Shown here piece after piece: positions 44,638-54,429 of a stretch of DNA of 64,000 nt. Under the pieces are notes generated by a model. It was not told the DNA's origin. It did no database searches and saw nothing but the letters and a program-made list of their open reading frames with translations. Position 1 is the first letter of the stretch. The number at the start of each line of letters is the position of its first letter. Source of the DNA: Rhodopseudomonas faecalis (GTDB taxonomy: Bacteria; Pseudomonadota; Alphaproteobacteria; Rhizobiales; Xanthobacteraceae); contig NZ_QJTI01000015.1 of the NCBI RefSeq assembly GCF_003217325.1, forward strand, positions 1 to 64,000, read 5' to 3'. The position numbers and the translations under genes were made by a program.

Positions 44638-47252
44638 CCGTGAAAATCACCATTGATGGCCGCACCATCGAGGCCAAGGACGGCGAGGATCTGCTCGCGG
44701 TCTGCCTCGCCAATGGCATCGACATTCCGTATTTCTGCTGGCACGGCGCGCTCGGTTCGGCCGGTGCCTGCCGGCAATGCGCGGTGCGGGTCTATGGCGG
44801 ACCGGACGATGACGTCGGCAAGATCGTGATGTCGTGCATGACGCCGGTCAGCGACGGGCTGCGGGTCTCGGTCGCCGATCAGGAGGCCAGCAATTTCCGC
44901 GCGCGGGTGATCGAGTGGCTGATGATCAATCATCCGCATGATTGTCCGGTGTGCGAGGAAGCCGGCTCCTGCCATTTGCAGGACATGACCATTGCCACCG
45001 GCCATCACAGCCGGCGCTATCAGTTCGACAAGCGCACCCATCGCAATCAGGATCTCGGGCCGCTGCTCACCCATGAGATGAACCGCTGCATCGCCTGCTA
45101 TCGCTGCACGCGGTTTTATCGCGACTATGCGGGCGGCCGTGATCTCGATGCGTTCGGCTCGCATGGCAATGTGTATTTCGGCCGTGCCGAGGACGGCGTG
45201 CTGGAAAGCCCGTTCGCCGGCAATCTCGCCGAGGTCTGCCCGACCGGCGTCTTTAACGACAAGGGCTGGTCGCAGCATTACGCGCGCAAATGGGACATGA
45301 AGGCGACGCCGTCGATCTGTCCGCATTGCGCGGTCGGCTGCAATCTGTTTGTCGCCGAGCGCGGCGGCCAGGTGCGTCGGGTGCAGAACCGCTATCACAG
45401 CGCGCTCAACGGTTATTTCCTGTGCGATCGCGGCCGGTTCGGGCCGCTGCATGTGGTGTCCGAGCGCCGGCTGACAGCGCCGCGCCGCGGCAATGCCGCG
45501 CTCAGCGATCATGACGCGATCAATGCCGCGCAACAACTGATCGCCGCGGGCGCGATCGGCATCGGCTCGCCGCGCGCCTCGCTGGAAGCCAATGCCGCGC
45601 TGCGCCGGCTGGTCGGGCCCGAGCGGTTCTTTGCCGGCGTGTCCGATGCCGAAGCCCGGCTGACGCGGCGCATGGCCGAGTTGCTGCGCGCGCGCCCAAG
45701 TCAGATCGCCTCGCTATCCGAGATCGAACGCTGCGACGCCGTGCTGGTGCTCGGCGAACAGCTCACCGACAGCGCGCCGCGCATGGCGCTGGCGCTGCGC
45801 CAGGCCTCGCGCGGTGCCGAGCGTGAACTCGCGGCACAAAAGGGCGTCCATCAGTGGCTCGATCAGGCGGTGCGCGTCGCCGGCGAAGGCCGCCGCAGCC
45901 CGATCATGCTGGCGACGCCGCTGCCGGACTCGACGCTCGATCCGATCGCGACGCTGGCGCTGCGCCGCGACCCGTTGCAGGTCGCCGCGCTCGGACATGC
46001 GGTCGCCGCCGCGCTCGCCGGCCGCGATGAAGATCGCGACGCCAGCGACATTGCCCGCACGTTGCAAGCAGCCAAGCGGCCGCTGATCATCGCCGGCTCC
46101 GGGCTCGGCCTTGCCGACACGGTGGAAGCCGCAGCCGCGATCGCGGCCGCGCTTGGCGGTGATGCCAGGATTGCGCTGATCGCGCCCGAGGCCAACAGTT
46201 TTGGGCTGGCGCTGCTTAGCGGCGAGGGCATCGAGGCGGCCACCGCGGCGCTGCGGCGCGGGCCAGCCCGTCACGTCATCGTGCTGGAGAACGATCTGTT
46301 CGAGCGCGCGCCGCGTGCCTGCGTCGAGCAGTTGCTGGGGGCGGCCGATGAGGTGATCGCGCTCGACTGCCTCGACAATGAGACCACGCAGCGCGCCAAT
46401 CTGGTGCTGCCGGTGGCGAGTTTCAGCGAACAGGCCGGCAGCTACGTCAATTATGAAGGCCGCGCGCAGCGCTTCTTCGCCGCGTTGCCGCCGTCGGCCG
46501 AGGTGCCGGCGTCGTGGCGGCGGCTCGCCGCGCTCGGAGCCGGACCGTTCACGGCGCTCGATCAGTTGATCGACGCTATCTTGGCCGAACGGCCTGAGCT
46601 TGCCGGGCTGAAAGGCGCCGCGCCCGAGGCGTCGTGCCAATGCGCCCATGGTCATGGCACGCGCACGCCGCGGCCGCTGTCCGGCCGCACCGCCGATGAC
46701 CGCGCCGGCCGCGATCCGGCGGCGACGCCGCCGCTTGATCCGGATTCCGCGCTCGGCTTTGGCATGGAAGGCTCGCGCGGCCGCGAATTGCCGCCCGCGC
46801 TGCTGACCGGCTACGACACCCACGGGCTGCACTCCGCCAATGCGGTGACGCGCTTTGTCGAGGAGATCAACGGCCCGCTGCGCGGCGGCGATCCCGGCGC
46901 GCGGCTGTTCGGCCCCGAGGGCGGCGCCATTTCCGAAGCTGCGCCGCCGGTCGCGATCGAAGGCGAGGGGCTGCTGCTGCTGCCGCTGCCCGATGTGTTC
47001 AGCGGCACCGAAACCAGCCGCGCCTCGGCCTTGCTGGCGGCACGGGCGCCGGCGCCGCGGCTATTGCTGCATCCCGATGAGGCCGAGCGCCTTGGCCTTG
47101 CGGCCGGTGATGCGGTGCTGATCAATGGCGAACCCTGCGCGGCGCGGCTGACGCTTGAGCCGTCACTGGCGCAGGGCGTGGTGGCGCTCAGCGCCGGGAC
47201 GTTGGCGCCGCGCGGTCCGCTGCGCCGGGTGCGGGTGGAGGCGGCGCGATGA
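44634..47252 (+). CDS. nuoG: NADH-quinone oxidoreductase subunit G
   Basis: 872 residues. N-terminal ferredoxin-like [2Fe-2S] domain (ANGIDIPYFCWHGALGSAGACRQC). His-Cys [4Fe-4S] site HPHDCPVCEEAGSCHLQD, then CIACYRCTRFYRD with CPTGVF. CPHCAVGCNLF adds the extra cluster N7 as in E. coli. A molybdopterin-oxidoreductase-like domain (about 220-640) follows without a visible cofactor cysteine/serine ligand. A low-complexity insert with CQCAHGHG near 660 precedes a final barrel domain. ATGA coupling to nuoF and nuoH. Confidence 0.95.
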   Translation: MTVKITIDGRTIEAKDGEDLLAVCLANGIDIPYFCWHGALGSAGACRQCAVRVYGGPDDDVGKIVMSCMTPVSDGLRVSVADQEASNFRARVIEWLMINHPHDCPVCEEAGSCHLQDMTIATGHHSRRYQFDKRTHRNQDLGPLLTHEMNRCIACYRCTRFYRDYAGGRDLDAFGSHGNVYFGRAEDGVLESPFAGNLAEVCPTGVFNDKGWSQHYARKWDMKATPSICPHCAVGCNLFVAERGGQVRRVQNRYHSALNGYFLCDRGRFGPLHVVSERRLTAPRRGNAALSDHDAINAAQQLIAAGAIGIGSPRASLEANAALRRLVGPERFFAGVSDAEARLTRRMAELLRARPSQIASLSEIERCDAVLVLGEQLTDSAPRMALALRQASRGAERELAAQKGVHQWLDQAVRVAGEGRRSPIMLATPLPDSTLDPIATLALRRDPLQVAALGHAVAAALAGRDEDRDASDIARTLQAAKRPLIIAGSGLGLADTVEAAAAIAAALGGDARIALIAPEANSFGLALLSGEGIEAATAALRRGPARHVIVLENDLFERAPRACVEQLLGAADEVIALDCLDNETTQRANLVLPVASFSEQAGSYVNYEGRAQRFFAALPPSAEVPASWRRLAALGAGPFTALDQLIDAILAERPELAGLKGAAPEASCQCAHGHGTRTPRPLSGRTADDRAGRDPAATPPLDPDSALGFGMEGSRGRELPPALLTGYDTHGLHSANAVTRFVEEINGPLRGGDPGARLFGPEGGAISEAAPPVAIEGEGLLLLPLPDVFSGTETSRASALLAARAPAPRLLLHPDEAERLGLAAGDAVLINGEPCAARLTLEPSLAQGVVALSAGTLAPRGPLRRVRVEAAR

Positions 47253-48208
47253 TCGGCATGCTGCTCACCGCCACGATCTCGACCATGCTGATCATGGCGC
47301 TGCTGGTCGCGGCCGGCACCTTCACCTGGGTCGAGCGCCGCGTGCTGGCATTCGTGCAGGAGCGGCTTGGTCCGAACCGGGTCGGTCCGTTCGGCTTCCT
47401 GCAATGGGTCGCCGACACGGTGAAGATCATCGCCAAGGAAGACGAGGTGCCGCCCGGCGCCGACCACGTCGCCTATCGGCTGGCGCCCGCCGTGGCGGCG
47501 ACGCCGGTGCTGGCCGGCTTTGGCGTGGTGGCGTTCGGCGATGGGCTGGCGCTGGCCTCGATCGATGTCGGGGTGATGTTCGTGCTCGGCATGATGGGGC
47601 TGACCGCCTATGCCGTGGTGCTGGGCGCTTTGGCTTCGCCGAGCCGGTTCTCGCTGATCGGCGGCCTGCGCGCCGCGGCGCAGATGCTGGCCTATGAGGC
47701 GTTTCTCGGCCTGTCGCTGCTCGGGGTGGTGATGCTGGCCGGCAGCCTGTCGATGAACGACATCGTCCGCGCCCAGGAAAACGTCTGGTTCATCGTGCTG
47801 CAGCCGCTCGGCGCGGCGCTGTTCACGCTCGGCGGCATCGCCGCGGCGCATCGCACGCCGTTCGACTTGCCGGAATCCGAGAACGATCTGGTTGGCGGCT
47901 ACATCACCGAATACACCGGCATGTCGTTCGGGCTGTTCTTCCTCGGCGAATATCTGGCGATCCTGCTGGTGTCGGCCTTTGCCGTCACGCTGTTCTTCGG
48001 CGGCTGGCTCGGTCCGTGGCTGCCGGGCCCGATCTGGTTCGGCCTGAAGACCGGCGCGATCGCGGTGATGTTCGTCTGGATTCGCGCCGCGATGCCGCGG
48101 CCGCGCTACGACCAGATGGTGACCGTGGCCTGGAAGGTGGCGTTGCCGCTGGCGCTGCTCAATCTGCTGATCACCGGCGTGGTCGTGGTGGCAAGGAGCG
48201 CGCCATGA
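47249..48208 (+). CDS. nuoH: NADH-quinone oxidoreductase subunit H
   Basis: 319 residues, about eight membrane helices. Forms the quinone tunnel mouth. Signatures [38 protein letters not shown], and [26 protein letters not shown], whose acidic loop lines the quinone path. Coupled by ATGA to nuoG and nuoI. Confidence 0.97.
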   Translation: MIGMLLTATISTMLIMALLVAAGTFTWVERRVLAFVQERLGPNRVGPFGFLQWVADTVKIIAKEDEVPPGADHVAYRLAPAVAATPVLAGFGVVAFGDGLALASIDVGVMFVLGMMGLTAYAVVLGALASPSRFSLIGGLRAAAQMLAYEAFLGLSLLGVVMLAGSLSMNDIVRAQENVWFIVLQPLGAALFTLGGIAAAHRTPFDLPESENDLVGGYITEYTGMSFGLFFLGEYLAILLVSAFAVTLFFGGWLGPWLPGPIWFGLKTGAIAVMFVWIRAAMPRPRYDQMVTVAWKVALPLALLNLLITGVVVVARSAP

Positions 48209-48726
48209 AGGGACTGGGCTGGCTGGAAGGTCTGCTGCGGGTCGGCCGAAAACTGTTCGGCAAGGTCGAGACCGTCGAATATCCGGAGGTGCGGCCCTAT
48301 CTGCCGCCGCGCAGCCGTGGCCGGATCGTGCTGACCCGCGATCCCGATGGCCAGGAGCGCTGCGTCGCCTGCAATCTGTGCGCGGCGGCGTGCCCGGTCG
48401 GCTGCATCGACCTCGCCAAGGCGGTGGCCGATGACGGCCGCTGGTACCCAGAACACTTCCGAATCAATTTCGCCCGCTGCATCTTCTGCGGCTACTGCGA
48501 GGAAGCCTGCCCGACCTCGGCGATCCAGCTCACGCCGGATTTCGAACTGAGCGAATGGCGGCGCGATGCCTTGGTCTATGACAAGCATGATCTGTTGATC
48601 GCTGGCGAGGGCAAGGTGCGCGGCTATCGCTACTGGTCGGTGGCCGGCAAGGCGATCGCGGGCAAGGACAAGGGCGAAGCCGATCATGAATCGCCGCCCG
48701 TTGATTTGAAGGGATTGCTGCCCTGA
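48205..48726 (+). CDS. nuoI: NADH-quinone oxidoreductase subunit I
   Basis: 173 residues with two [4Fe-4S] ferredoxin motifs, [12 protein letters not shown] and [12 protein letters not shown] (clusters N6a/N6b). An N-terminal amphipathic helix ([17 protein letters not shown]) lies on the membrane. ATG in the ATGA overlap with nuoH; the TGA is in a CTGA overlap with nuoJ. Confidence 0.97.
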   Translation: MKGLGWLEGLLRVGRKLFGKVETVEYPEVRPYLPPRSRGRIVLTRDPDGQERCVACNLCAAACPVGCIDLAKAVADDGRWYPEHFRINFARCIFCGYCEEACPTSAIQLTPDFELSEWRRDALVYDKHDLLIAGEGKVRGYRYWSVAGKAIAGKDKGEADHESPPVDLKGLLP

Positions 48727-49223
48727 GCCCGCTTCTTGCCACTTACGCCGGATCGCTGGCCTTGATCGCCGCCGCACTCGCGGTGACGCGGACCAATGTC
48801 GTGCATTCGCTGCTCTATCTGTTGTCGACGCTGCTGGCGCTGGCGGCGGCGTTCTTTGCGCTCGGCGCCGGCTTTGCCGCGGCGCTGCTGATCATCGTCT
48901 ATGCCGGCGCCATCGTGGTGCTGTTCGTGTTCGTGGCGATGACGGTCGGCACCGACGGCTCGGCGATCGCACGCGAGCGCGAGATGCTGCGGCAGTCCTG
49001 GCCGGTGCCAGCCGCGATCAGCGTGCTGGTGGCGGCGCCATTTTTGTTCGGCATCAGCGATCCGATCCCGAGCCACGCCACGCCGGTATCGGCGCAGGCG
49101 GTCGGGCGGCTGTTGTTCGGCCCCTGGGCGCTGGCGATTGAACTCGCCTCGTTCCTGTTGCTCGCCGGTCTGATCGGCGTGCGCCATATCGGCCGTGATC
49201 GCGGCCCGGAGCAGGAACCATGA
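48723..49223 (+). CDS. nuoJ: NADH-quinone oxidoreductase subunit J (CTG start)
   Basis: Membrane subunit with five helices. [47 protein letters not shown] is the family core. No ATG, GTG or TTG lies early enough to give the first helix. The only start that does so is CTG 48723, which overlaps the nuoI stop as CTGA, mirroring the ATGA/GTGA coupling of the other nuo genes. It gives 166 residues. The distance to the TRTN motif (22) then matches E. coli NuoJ (THTN at about 20). TTG 48762 would delete most of helix one. Confidence 0.9.
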   Translation: MSPLLATYAGSLALIAAALAVTRTNVVHSLLYLLSTLLALAAAFFALGAGFAAALLIIVYAGAIVVLFVFVAMTVGTDGSAIAREREMLRQSWPVPAAISVLVAAPFLFGISDPIPSHATPVSAQAVGRLLFGPWALAIELASFLLLAGLIGVRHIGRDRGPEQEP

Positions 49224-49528
49224 GCGGCGCCGCACTCACCGGGATGATGATCATCGCCGCCGGGCTGTTCGCAGCCGGGCTGTTCGGCGTGCTGGCGCGC
49301 CGCGGCATCCTGTTTCAATTGGTCGCGCTGGAAGTGGCATTGAGCGGCCCGGCGCTGGCCTTCATCGCTGCCGGTGCCTATCACGGCGAAGCCGATGGCC
49401 AGGGCATGTTCGTGCTGACCCTGACCTTGGCGGCCGCCGAAGTCGCGGTTGGCCTCGCGCTGTTCCTGCGGATCAGGCGCGCCAAGGGCAGCGATGACAG
49501 CGACGCCGTCAGCGGGCTGAAGGGGTAG
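49220..49528 (+). CDS. nuoK: NADH-quinone oxidoreductase subunit K
   Basis: 102 residues, three membrane helices. Conserved Glu residues are in LVALEVALSGPALAF and TLAAAEVAVGLALFL, the proton-path glutamates of NuoK. The family's usual GxxG-N pattern before the second helix is degenerate here (GILFQLVALE). ATGA overlap with nuoJ; ends 2 bases before nuoL. Confidence 0.93.
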   Translation: MSGAALTGMMIIAAGLFAAGLFGVLARRGILFQLVALEVALSGPALAFIAAGAYHGEADGQGMFVLTLTLAAAEVAVGLALFLRIRRAKGSDDSDAVSGLKG

Positions 49529-49530
49529 CC

Positions 49531-51501
49531 ATGGCGCAGCTCCTTCCGTTCGTTCCCGTCCCGGCACTGCTCGGCTTCATCCTGCTGGCGCTGGTGCCGC
49601 TGCGGATGCCGCGCGCGCTGGTCACCGTTATCGGCGTGGTCAGCGCGGTGCTGCCGGCGCTGGTGATGCTGCCGGTGCTGGTCTCCTGTGTCGGCGGCGA
49701 CGCCTGCCAGGCCGGCACGGTCATCAACATCCTCAGCATCAATGTCAGCGCGTTCACCGCCGAAATCGCGATGGCGCTCGACCCGGTCAGCGTGGTCGGC
49801 GGCATCACGGTGGCGTTCATCAGCGCGATGGTGCTGATCTATGCCGGCGCCTATATGAGCGAGGAGCCGGTCGCCGATCTGCGGCGGTTCTTCGCCTATA
49901 TGAACCTGTTTCTCGCCGGCATGCTGGCGGTGGTGCTGGCTGCCGATGCGGTGCTGCTGTTCCTCGGCTGGGAAACCATCGGCCTGTGCAGCTTCCTGCT
50001 GATCGCGTTCTACACCAAGAAGCCGAAATCGCTGGCGGCCGGCACCAAGGCGCTGGTCACCACCCGCATTGCCGACAGCCTGCTGCTCGGCGGCTTGATG
50101 CTGCTGTTTCTGGCGACCGGCACCACGCGCTTCGACGGCATGCTGGCCAAGGTCGGCAGCATCGATAGCTGGCAGCTCACCGCGATCGCCGGTCTGATCG
50201 CCACCGGCGCGCTCGGCAAATCGGCGCAGGTGCCGTTCCACACCTGGCTGCCGAGCGCGATGGCTGGCCCGACCCCGGTGTCGGCGCTGCTGCATTCGGC
50301 GACCATGGTCGCGGCCGGCGTGATCCTGCTGGTGCGGCTGTCGCCGCTGATCGCGGCGTCGCCCGATGTCGCTGCGGTGGTGGCGCTGCTCGGCCTTGGC
50401 ACCGCACTCCTGACCGCGACCGCGGCGCTGATCCAGCGCGACATCAAGAAGCTGCTGGCGTTCTCGACCATGAGCCAGATCGGCTTCATGGTGCTGGCGG
50501 TCGGCATGGGCTCGCCCGCCGCGGCGCTGGCGCATTTTGCGATCCATGCGGTGTTCAAGTCGCTGCTGTTCCTCAGCGCCGGCATTTTGAGCCACGGCGC
50601 TCATGGCTCGACCGCGATCGAAGCGCTGCGCGGCTCGCGCCGCCGCATGCCGCTGCCGTTCGGGAGTTTTGCGGTCGGCGCGGCGTCGCTCGCCGGTCTG
50701 CCGGTGATCACCGCCGGCTGGTACTCCAAGGAAGCGGTGCTGGCCGCGGTGTGGAGCAGCGGGCTGTGGGGCGTGCCGCTGTGGGCGCTCGGCGTCATCG
50801 CCGCGGTGCTGACCGCCGCCTATTCGTTCCGGGTGGTGCTGGTCGCCGCCAGCGACGGGCCGGAAAAGGCGCCGGCGCCGTGGGACGGCTTTGCGGTCTG
50901 GGTGCCGCTCGCCACGCTGGCGACGCTGGCGATCCTGTCCGGCTTCACCGTCAACGCGCTGATCGGCTTTGCTGGCGGCCTGCCGGAGCATCTGCCGCTG
51001 CTGGCGGTGCTGCTCGGCGCCGCGGCGCCGCTCGCCGGTCTGGCGCTGGCCTGGCAGTTCGAGCGCGACCCGCGCCGGCTGCGACGTCTCGCGGCGCGGC
51101 TGCGCCATCGCAAGATCTTCCGGGCCGACAGCCTGTATTACCTGATCTTCGTGCGCAATTTCCGGCGCACCACCAAGCGGCTCTCGGGACCCATCGATGG
51201 CAACAACGGCGCGGTGCAGATGCCAGAGCCGCCGCTGGTGCTCGATGTGGTACGGCTGGTGTCGGGTGATCCGATTGGTCGCGCGCTGGTGACGGCGGCG
51301 ATCCGGATCGCCAATACAATCGTGGCGCGGTTCAATCCCGATCGGATTGACCTCGCTTGGATGAGCTTTGCCCGGTCGTTCGGCGGGGCATGGGCGCGTG
51401 CACGACTGATCCAGACCGGCCGGCTGCGCGAGCAATCGCTGGGCCTCGCGCTCGGCTTCGTCGGTCTGCTTCTGTTTGCCTGGGGGACCTCATGGCGCTG
51501 A
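49531..51501 (+). CDS. nuoL: NADH-quinone oxidoreductase subunit L
   Basis: 656 residues, largest antiporter-like proton-pumping subunit with about 16 helices and the long C-terminal lateral helix. Key stretches: LFLGWETIGLCSFLLIAFY (pump Glu), GKSAQVPFHTWLPSAMAGPTPVSALLHSATMVAAGV, QRDIKKLLAFSTMSQIGFM and AVFKSLLFLSAGILSHG. Its 3' end overlaps nuoM by 10 bases. Confidence 0.96.
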   Translation: MAQLLPFVPVPALLGFILLALVPLRMPRALVTVIGVVSAVLPALVMLPVLVSCVGGDACQAGTVINILSINVSAFTAEIAMALDPVSVVGGITVAFISAMVLIYAGAYMSEEPVADLRRFFAYMNLFLAGMLAVVLAADAVLLFLGWETIGLCSFLLIAFYTKKPKSLAAGTKALVTTRIADSLLLGGLMLLFLATGTTRFDGMLAKVGSIDSWQLTAIAGLIATGALGKSAQVPFHTWLPSAMAGPTPVSALLHSATMVAAGVILLVRLSPLIAASPDVAAVVALLGLGTALLTATAALIQRDIKKLLAFSTMSQIGFMVLAVGMGSPAAALAHFAIHAVFKSLLFLSAGILSHGAHGSTAIEALRGSRRRMPLPFGSFAVGAASLAGLPVITAGWYSKEAVLAAVWSSGLWGVPLWALGVIAAVLTAAYSFRVVLVAASDGPEKAPAPWDGFAVWVPLATLATLAILSGFTVNALIGFAGGLPEHLPLLAVLLGAAAPLAGLALAWQFERDPRRLRRLAARLRHRKIFRADSLYYLIFVRNFRRTTKRLSGPIDGNNGAVQMPEPPLVLDVVRLVSGDPIGRALVTAAIRIANTIVARFNPDRIDLAWMSFARSFGGAWARARLIQTGRLREQSLGLALGFVGLLLFAWGTSWR

Positions 51502-52940
51502 TCGCCCTTCTTCTGCTGCCACTGCTGGGGGGCCTGGCGGCCTATATCGTCGCGGGCAAGGGCCGGGGCGATGCGGAACGCTGGGTCACCATCGTCACGC
51601 TCGCCGCCACGCTCGCGGTGCTGATCCTGGCGATGGCCGGCAGCGGCGATGGCCGCTGGATGGCGCAAGTGATGGTGCCCTGGGTGCCGTCGCTCGGCAT
51701 CTCCATCAATTTTGCGCTCGACGGGTTGTCGGCGGCGCTGATCGCGATCGCGGCCGGGCTCGGCATCATCTGCGTGATGGCCTCCTGGCGCGATATCCGC
51801 GTCGATTCCGGGCTGTTCCATGCCTGCGTGTGCTGGACCATCGCCGCGACCATCGGCGTATTCATGTCGTTCGACCTGTTGGTGTTCGTGTTCTTCTGGG
51901 AAGCGATGCTGATCCCGAGCTTCATGCTGATCGCGATCTGGGGGCATGGCGACAAGGAAGGCGCGGCGCTGAAATTCCTGATCTTCAACGCGGTCGCCGG
52001 CTTCGGCCTGCTGGCCGCGGTGTTCGCGCTGGCCTCGATGGCCGGCCATATGACCTTCAATGCCTTTGAACTGGCCGAACTAAAACTGTCGCCGACCGCG
52101 CAGGTCTGGCTGCTGCTCGGCTTCTCGCTGGCGTTTCTGGTCAAGCTGTCGGTGCCGCCGTTCCACGCCTGGCTGCCGGATGCGCATACGCTGGCACCGA
52201 CCGCGGGTTCGATCCTGCTGGCGGGCGTGCTGCTGAAGACCGGCGGCTATGGCCTGTTCCGCTTCGCGCCGATGCTGTTTCCGGACGGCCTGGCGGTGCT
52301 GGCGCCCTATGCGCTCGCACTCGGCGCTGCCGGCGCGCTCTATGGCGGCTTTGTCGCCTGCGGCCAGACCGATGCCAAGCGGCTGGTCGCCTACACCTCG
52401 ATCGCGCATATGAGCATCGTGCTGATGGGCGTTGCCGCCGGCGTGCATTATGCGCTGGCTGGTGCCGCGGTCGAAATGGTGGCGCATTCGTTCTCGGCTT
52501 CCGCGCTGTTCATGCTGATCGGCGCGCTCTATGAGCGCACCCAGACCCGCGATCTGCGCCAGCTCGGCGGTCTGCAGCAGACCGCGCCGCGCTTTGCCGC
52601 CGCGTTTGCGATGTTCTGTTCGGCGCTGCTGGCTCTGCCTGGCACCGCTAACTTCGTCGGCGAGGCGCTGGTGGTGGTCGGCATCTTCCAGGTCAACTGG
52701 CCGTTCGCGCTGGTGGCGCTGTCGACGCTGATCGTCTCGGTGGTTTATGCGACCCGGCTGCTCAAGGGCGTGGTGTTTGGCGAAGCGCGGCCGCGCCATG
52801 TGATCGATCTGAGCTGGCGGGAATATGTGCCGGTGATCGTGCTGTCGGTGGCGACCTTGGTGGTCGGCCTGTATCCGCAAAGCCTGATCGCGTTGCTCGA
52901 GCCGGCCATCAAGGCGGCGCTGGTGCTGAAGCTGCCATGA
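51492..52940 (+). CDS. nuoM: NADH-quinone oxidoreductase subunit M
   Basis: 482 residues, antiporter-like proton-pumping subunit. FVFFWEAMLIPSFMLIAIWG carries the pump Glu. KLSVPPFHAWLPDAHTLAPTAGSILLAGVLLKTGGYGLFRF and QTDAKRLVAYTSIAHMSIVL are the discontinuous-helix signatures. ATG 51492 overlaps nuoL by 10 bases; the end overlaps nuoN by ATGA. Confidence 0.96.
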   Translation: MALIALLLLPLLGGLAAYIVAGKGRGDAERWVTIVTLAATLAVLILAMAGSGDGRWMAQVMVPWVPSLGISINFALDGLSAALIAIAAGLGIICVMASWRDIRVDSGLFHACVCWTIAATIGVFMSFDLLVFVFFWEAMLIPSFMLIAIWGHGDKEGAALKFLIFNAVAGFGLLAAVFALASMAGHMTFNAFELAELKLSPTAQVWLLLGFSLAFLVKLSVPPFHAWLPDAHTLAPTAGSILLAGVLLKTGGYGLFRFAPMLFPDGLAVLAPYALALGAAGALYGGFVACGQTDAKRLVAYTSIAHMSIVLMGVAAGVHYALAGAAVEMVAHSFSASALFMLIGALYERTQTRDLRQLGGLQQTAPRFAAAFAMFCSALLALPGTANFVGEALVVVGIFQVNWPFALVALSTLIVSVVYATRLLKGVVFGEARPRHVIDLSWREYVPVIVLSVATLVVGLYPQSLIALLEPAIKAALVLKLP

Positions 52941-54307
52941 CCGCTGATCAGCTGATCGCTCTTTCGCCGCTGATTGCCGTCGCGCTTGGCGCGGTGGCGG
53001 CCATGCTGCTGGCGCCGGTGATGCACAGTGATCGCGCCGCGCGCATTGCCGCGGCCATCGGGCTCGCCGCCGCGGCGCTGATCGTGATCTTCCGGGTCGG
53101 CACCCCGCCGCAACCGATCGGTGCGCTGTACACCGATGACGGTCTGGCGCGGTTCGGCACCGCCTATGCGGCGATGTTCGGACTCGCCGCGCTGGTGTTC
53201 CTGCGTGTCGGCAATGTCGCCAAGGAAGCGCCGGCGCTGGTGGCGCTGGTCGCGCTCGGCGCCGCCTCATTGGCCGGCGCCGGTCATGCCGCGACGCTGT
53301 TTCTCGGCCTCGAACTGATCAGCCTGTCGTTGATCGCGCTGTTCGCATTTCCGCTCTCGGCTGCGGCGCTGGAAGCGGGCTATAAATTCCTGGTGATGAG
53401 CGGTCTCGCCACTTCGGCGCAGCTGCTCGGCGTGGCGCTGATCTATGCCGAAACCGGCGCGCTGGATTTTCCCGGCTGGACCGGGCAGGGCGCGCTGTTC
53501 GCGCTCGGCGGCGCGCTGCTGTTGTCCGGGCTGGCGTTCAAGTTTTCGCTGGCGCCGTTTCACATGTGGACGCCGGACGCCTTTGAAGGCGCACCGGCTG
53601 GCGCCGCCGCGCTCGCCGGCGTGGTGTCGAAGGCCGCAGTGGCGATTGCGATCCTGCGGCTGAACAGCGAAGCGTCATTGGCGCAGCCGCTATGGAGCGG
53701 CGGGCTGGCCGCGCTCGGCGCAGCCTCGGTGCTGATCGGCAATCTCTTGGCACTGCGCCAGCCGCTATTGCCGCGCATGCTCGGCTATTCGACCATCGCC
53801 CATTCCGGCTATATCGCGCTGATCCTGGCCTCGGGCGCGCCCAAGGCTGCCGAAGCGGTGCTGTTCTATCTCGGCATCTACGCCCCGGCGCTGACCGCGG
53901 CGCTATGCGCCTCGGCGATGCTCGGCCAGCGGCCGACGCTGGAGGATGTGCGCGGCTTGGCGAAGACCAGGCCGCTGGAAGCAACCGCGCTGGTGATCGG
54001 GCTGTTGTCGCTGGCTGGCCTGCCGGCGGCCGGCGGCTTCATCGCCAAGGTCTATCTGTTCCAGTCGCTGGTGGTGACCAGCTCATGGGTGCTGCTGGTG
54101 GTGGCCGCGATCGGCGCATCGCTCGGCTTCTATTACTACGCGCGGTTCTTCACCGCGCCGTTCGTCGGCAAGAGCCGGATCGAGCCGGCGCCGCGCCATC
54201 GGGCCGATCGGGTGCTGCTGATCTTCTGCGCCTTTGTGATCCTGCTGTTCGGCTTCGAGCCGACCTTGCTGGTCACCGCCGTCACCACCGCGCTTGCGGT
54301 GCGGTGA
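52937..54307 (+). CDS. nuoN: NADH-quinone oxidoreductase subunit N
   Basis: 456 residues, third antiporter-like subunit. LGLELISLSLIALFAF carries the pump Glu. FKFSLAPFHMWTPDAFEGAPAGAAALAGVVSKAAVAIAI and LPRMLGYSTIAHSGYIALIL are present. Last gene of the operon; a palindromic repeat follows 34 bases after the stop and probably ends the transcript. Confidence 0.96.
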   Translation: MTADQLIALSPLIAVALGAVAAMLLAPVMHSDRAARIAAAIGLAAAALIVIFRVGTPPQPIGALYTDDGLARFGTAYAAMFGLAALVFLRVGNVAKEAPALVALVALGAASLAGAGHAATLFLGLELISLSLIALFAFPLSAAALEAGYKFLVMSGLATSAQLLGVALIYAETGALDFPGWTGQGALFALGGALLLSGLAFKFSLAPFHMWTPDAFEGAPAGAAALAGVVSKAAVAIAILRLNSEASLAQPLWSGGLAALGAASVLIGNLLALRQPLLPRMLGYSTIAHSGYIALILASGAPKAAEAVLFYLGIYAPALTAALCASAMLGQRPTLEDVRGLAKTRPLEATALVIGLLSLAGLPAAGGFIAKVYLFQSLVVTSSWVLLVVAAIGASLGFYYYARFFTAPFVGKSRIEPAPRHRADRVLLIFCAFVILLFGFEPTLLVTAVTTALAVR

Positions 54308-54340
54308 GCGTCACACCGGCGTCGCAAGTAACCCAAACGA

Positions 54341-54385
54341 CGAAGCAATCCATCGGGCCATTGGCTTGGCCCCTGGATTGCTTCG
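54341..54385. repeat. palindromic intergenic repeat, copy 2 (GAAGCAATCCAG type)
   Basis: CGAAGCAATCCA (54341-54352)/TGGATTGCTTCG (54374-54385) with inner GGGCCA/TGGCCC gives an 18-bp interrupted stem. Same core as the repeat at 247-332. It lies between the convergent ends of nuoN and metY. Confidence 0.85.
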
Positions 54386-54429
54386 CTGCGTTTGCAATGA
54401 CGATGGGTGATTGATCGAACGGCGGTCGT

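Noticed and set aside
49381-51435. 684-residue leftward open frame opposite nuoK/nuoL
   Set aside because: Arg/Gln/His-rich translation typical of antisense frames in GC-rich genes; it lies opposite clear nuoK and nuoL.
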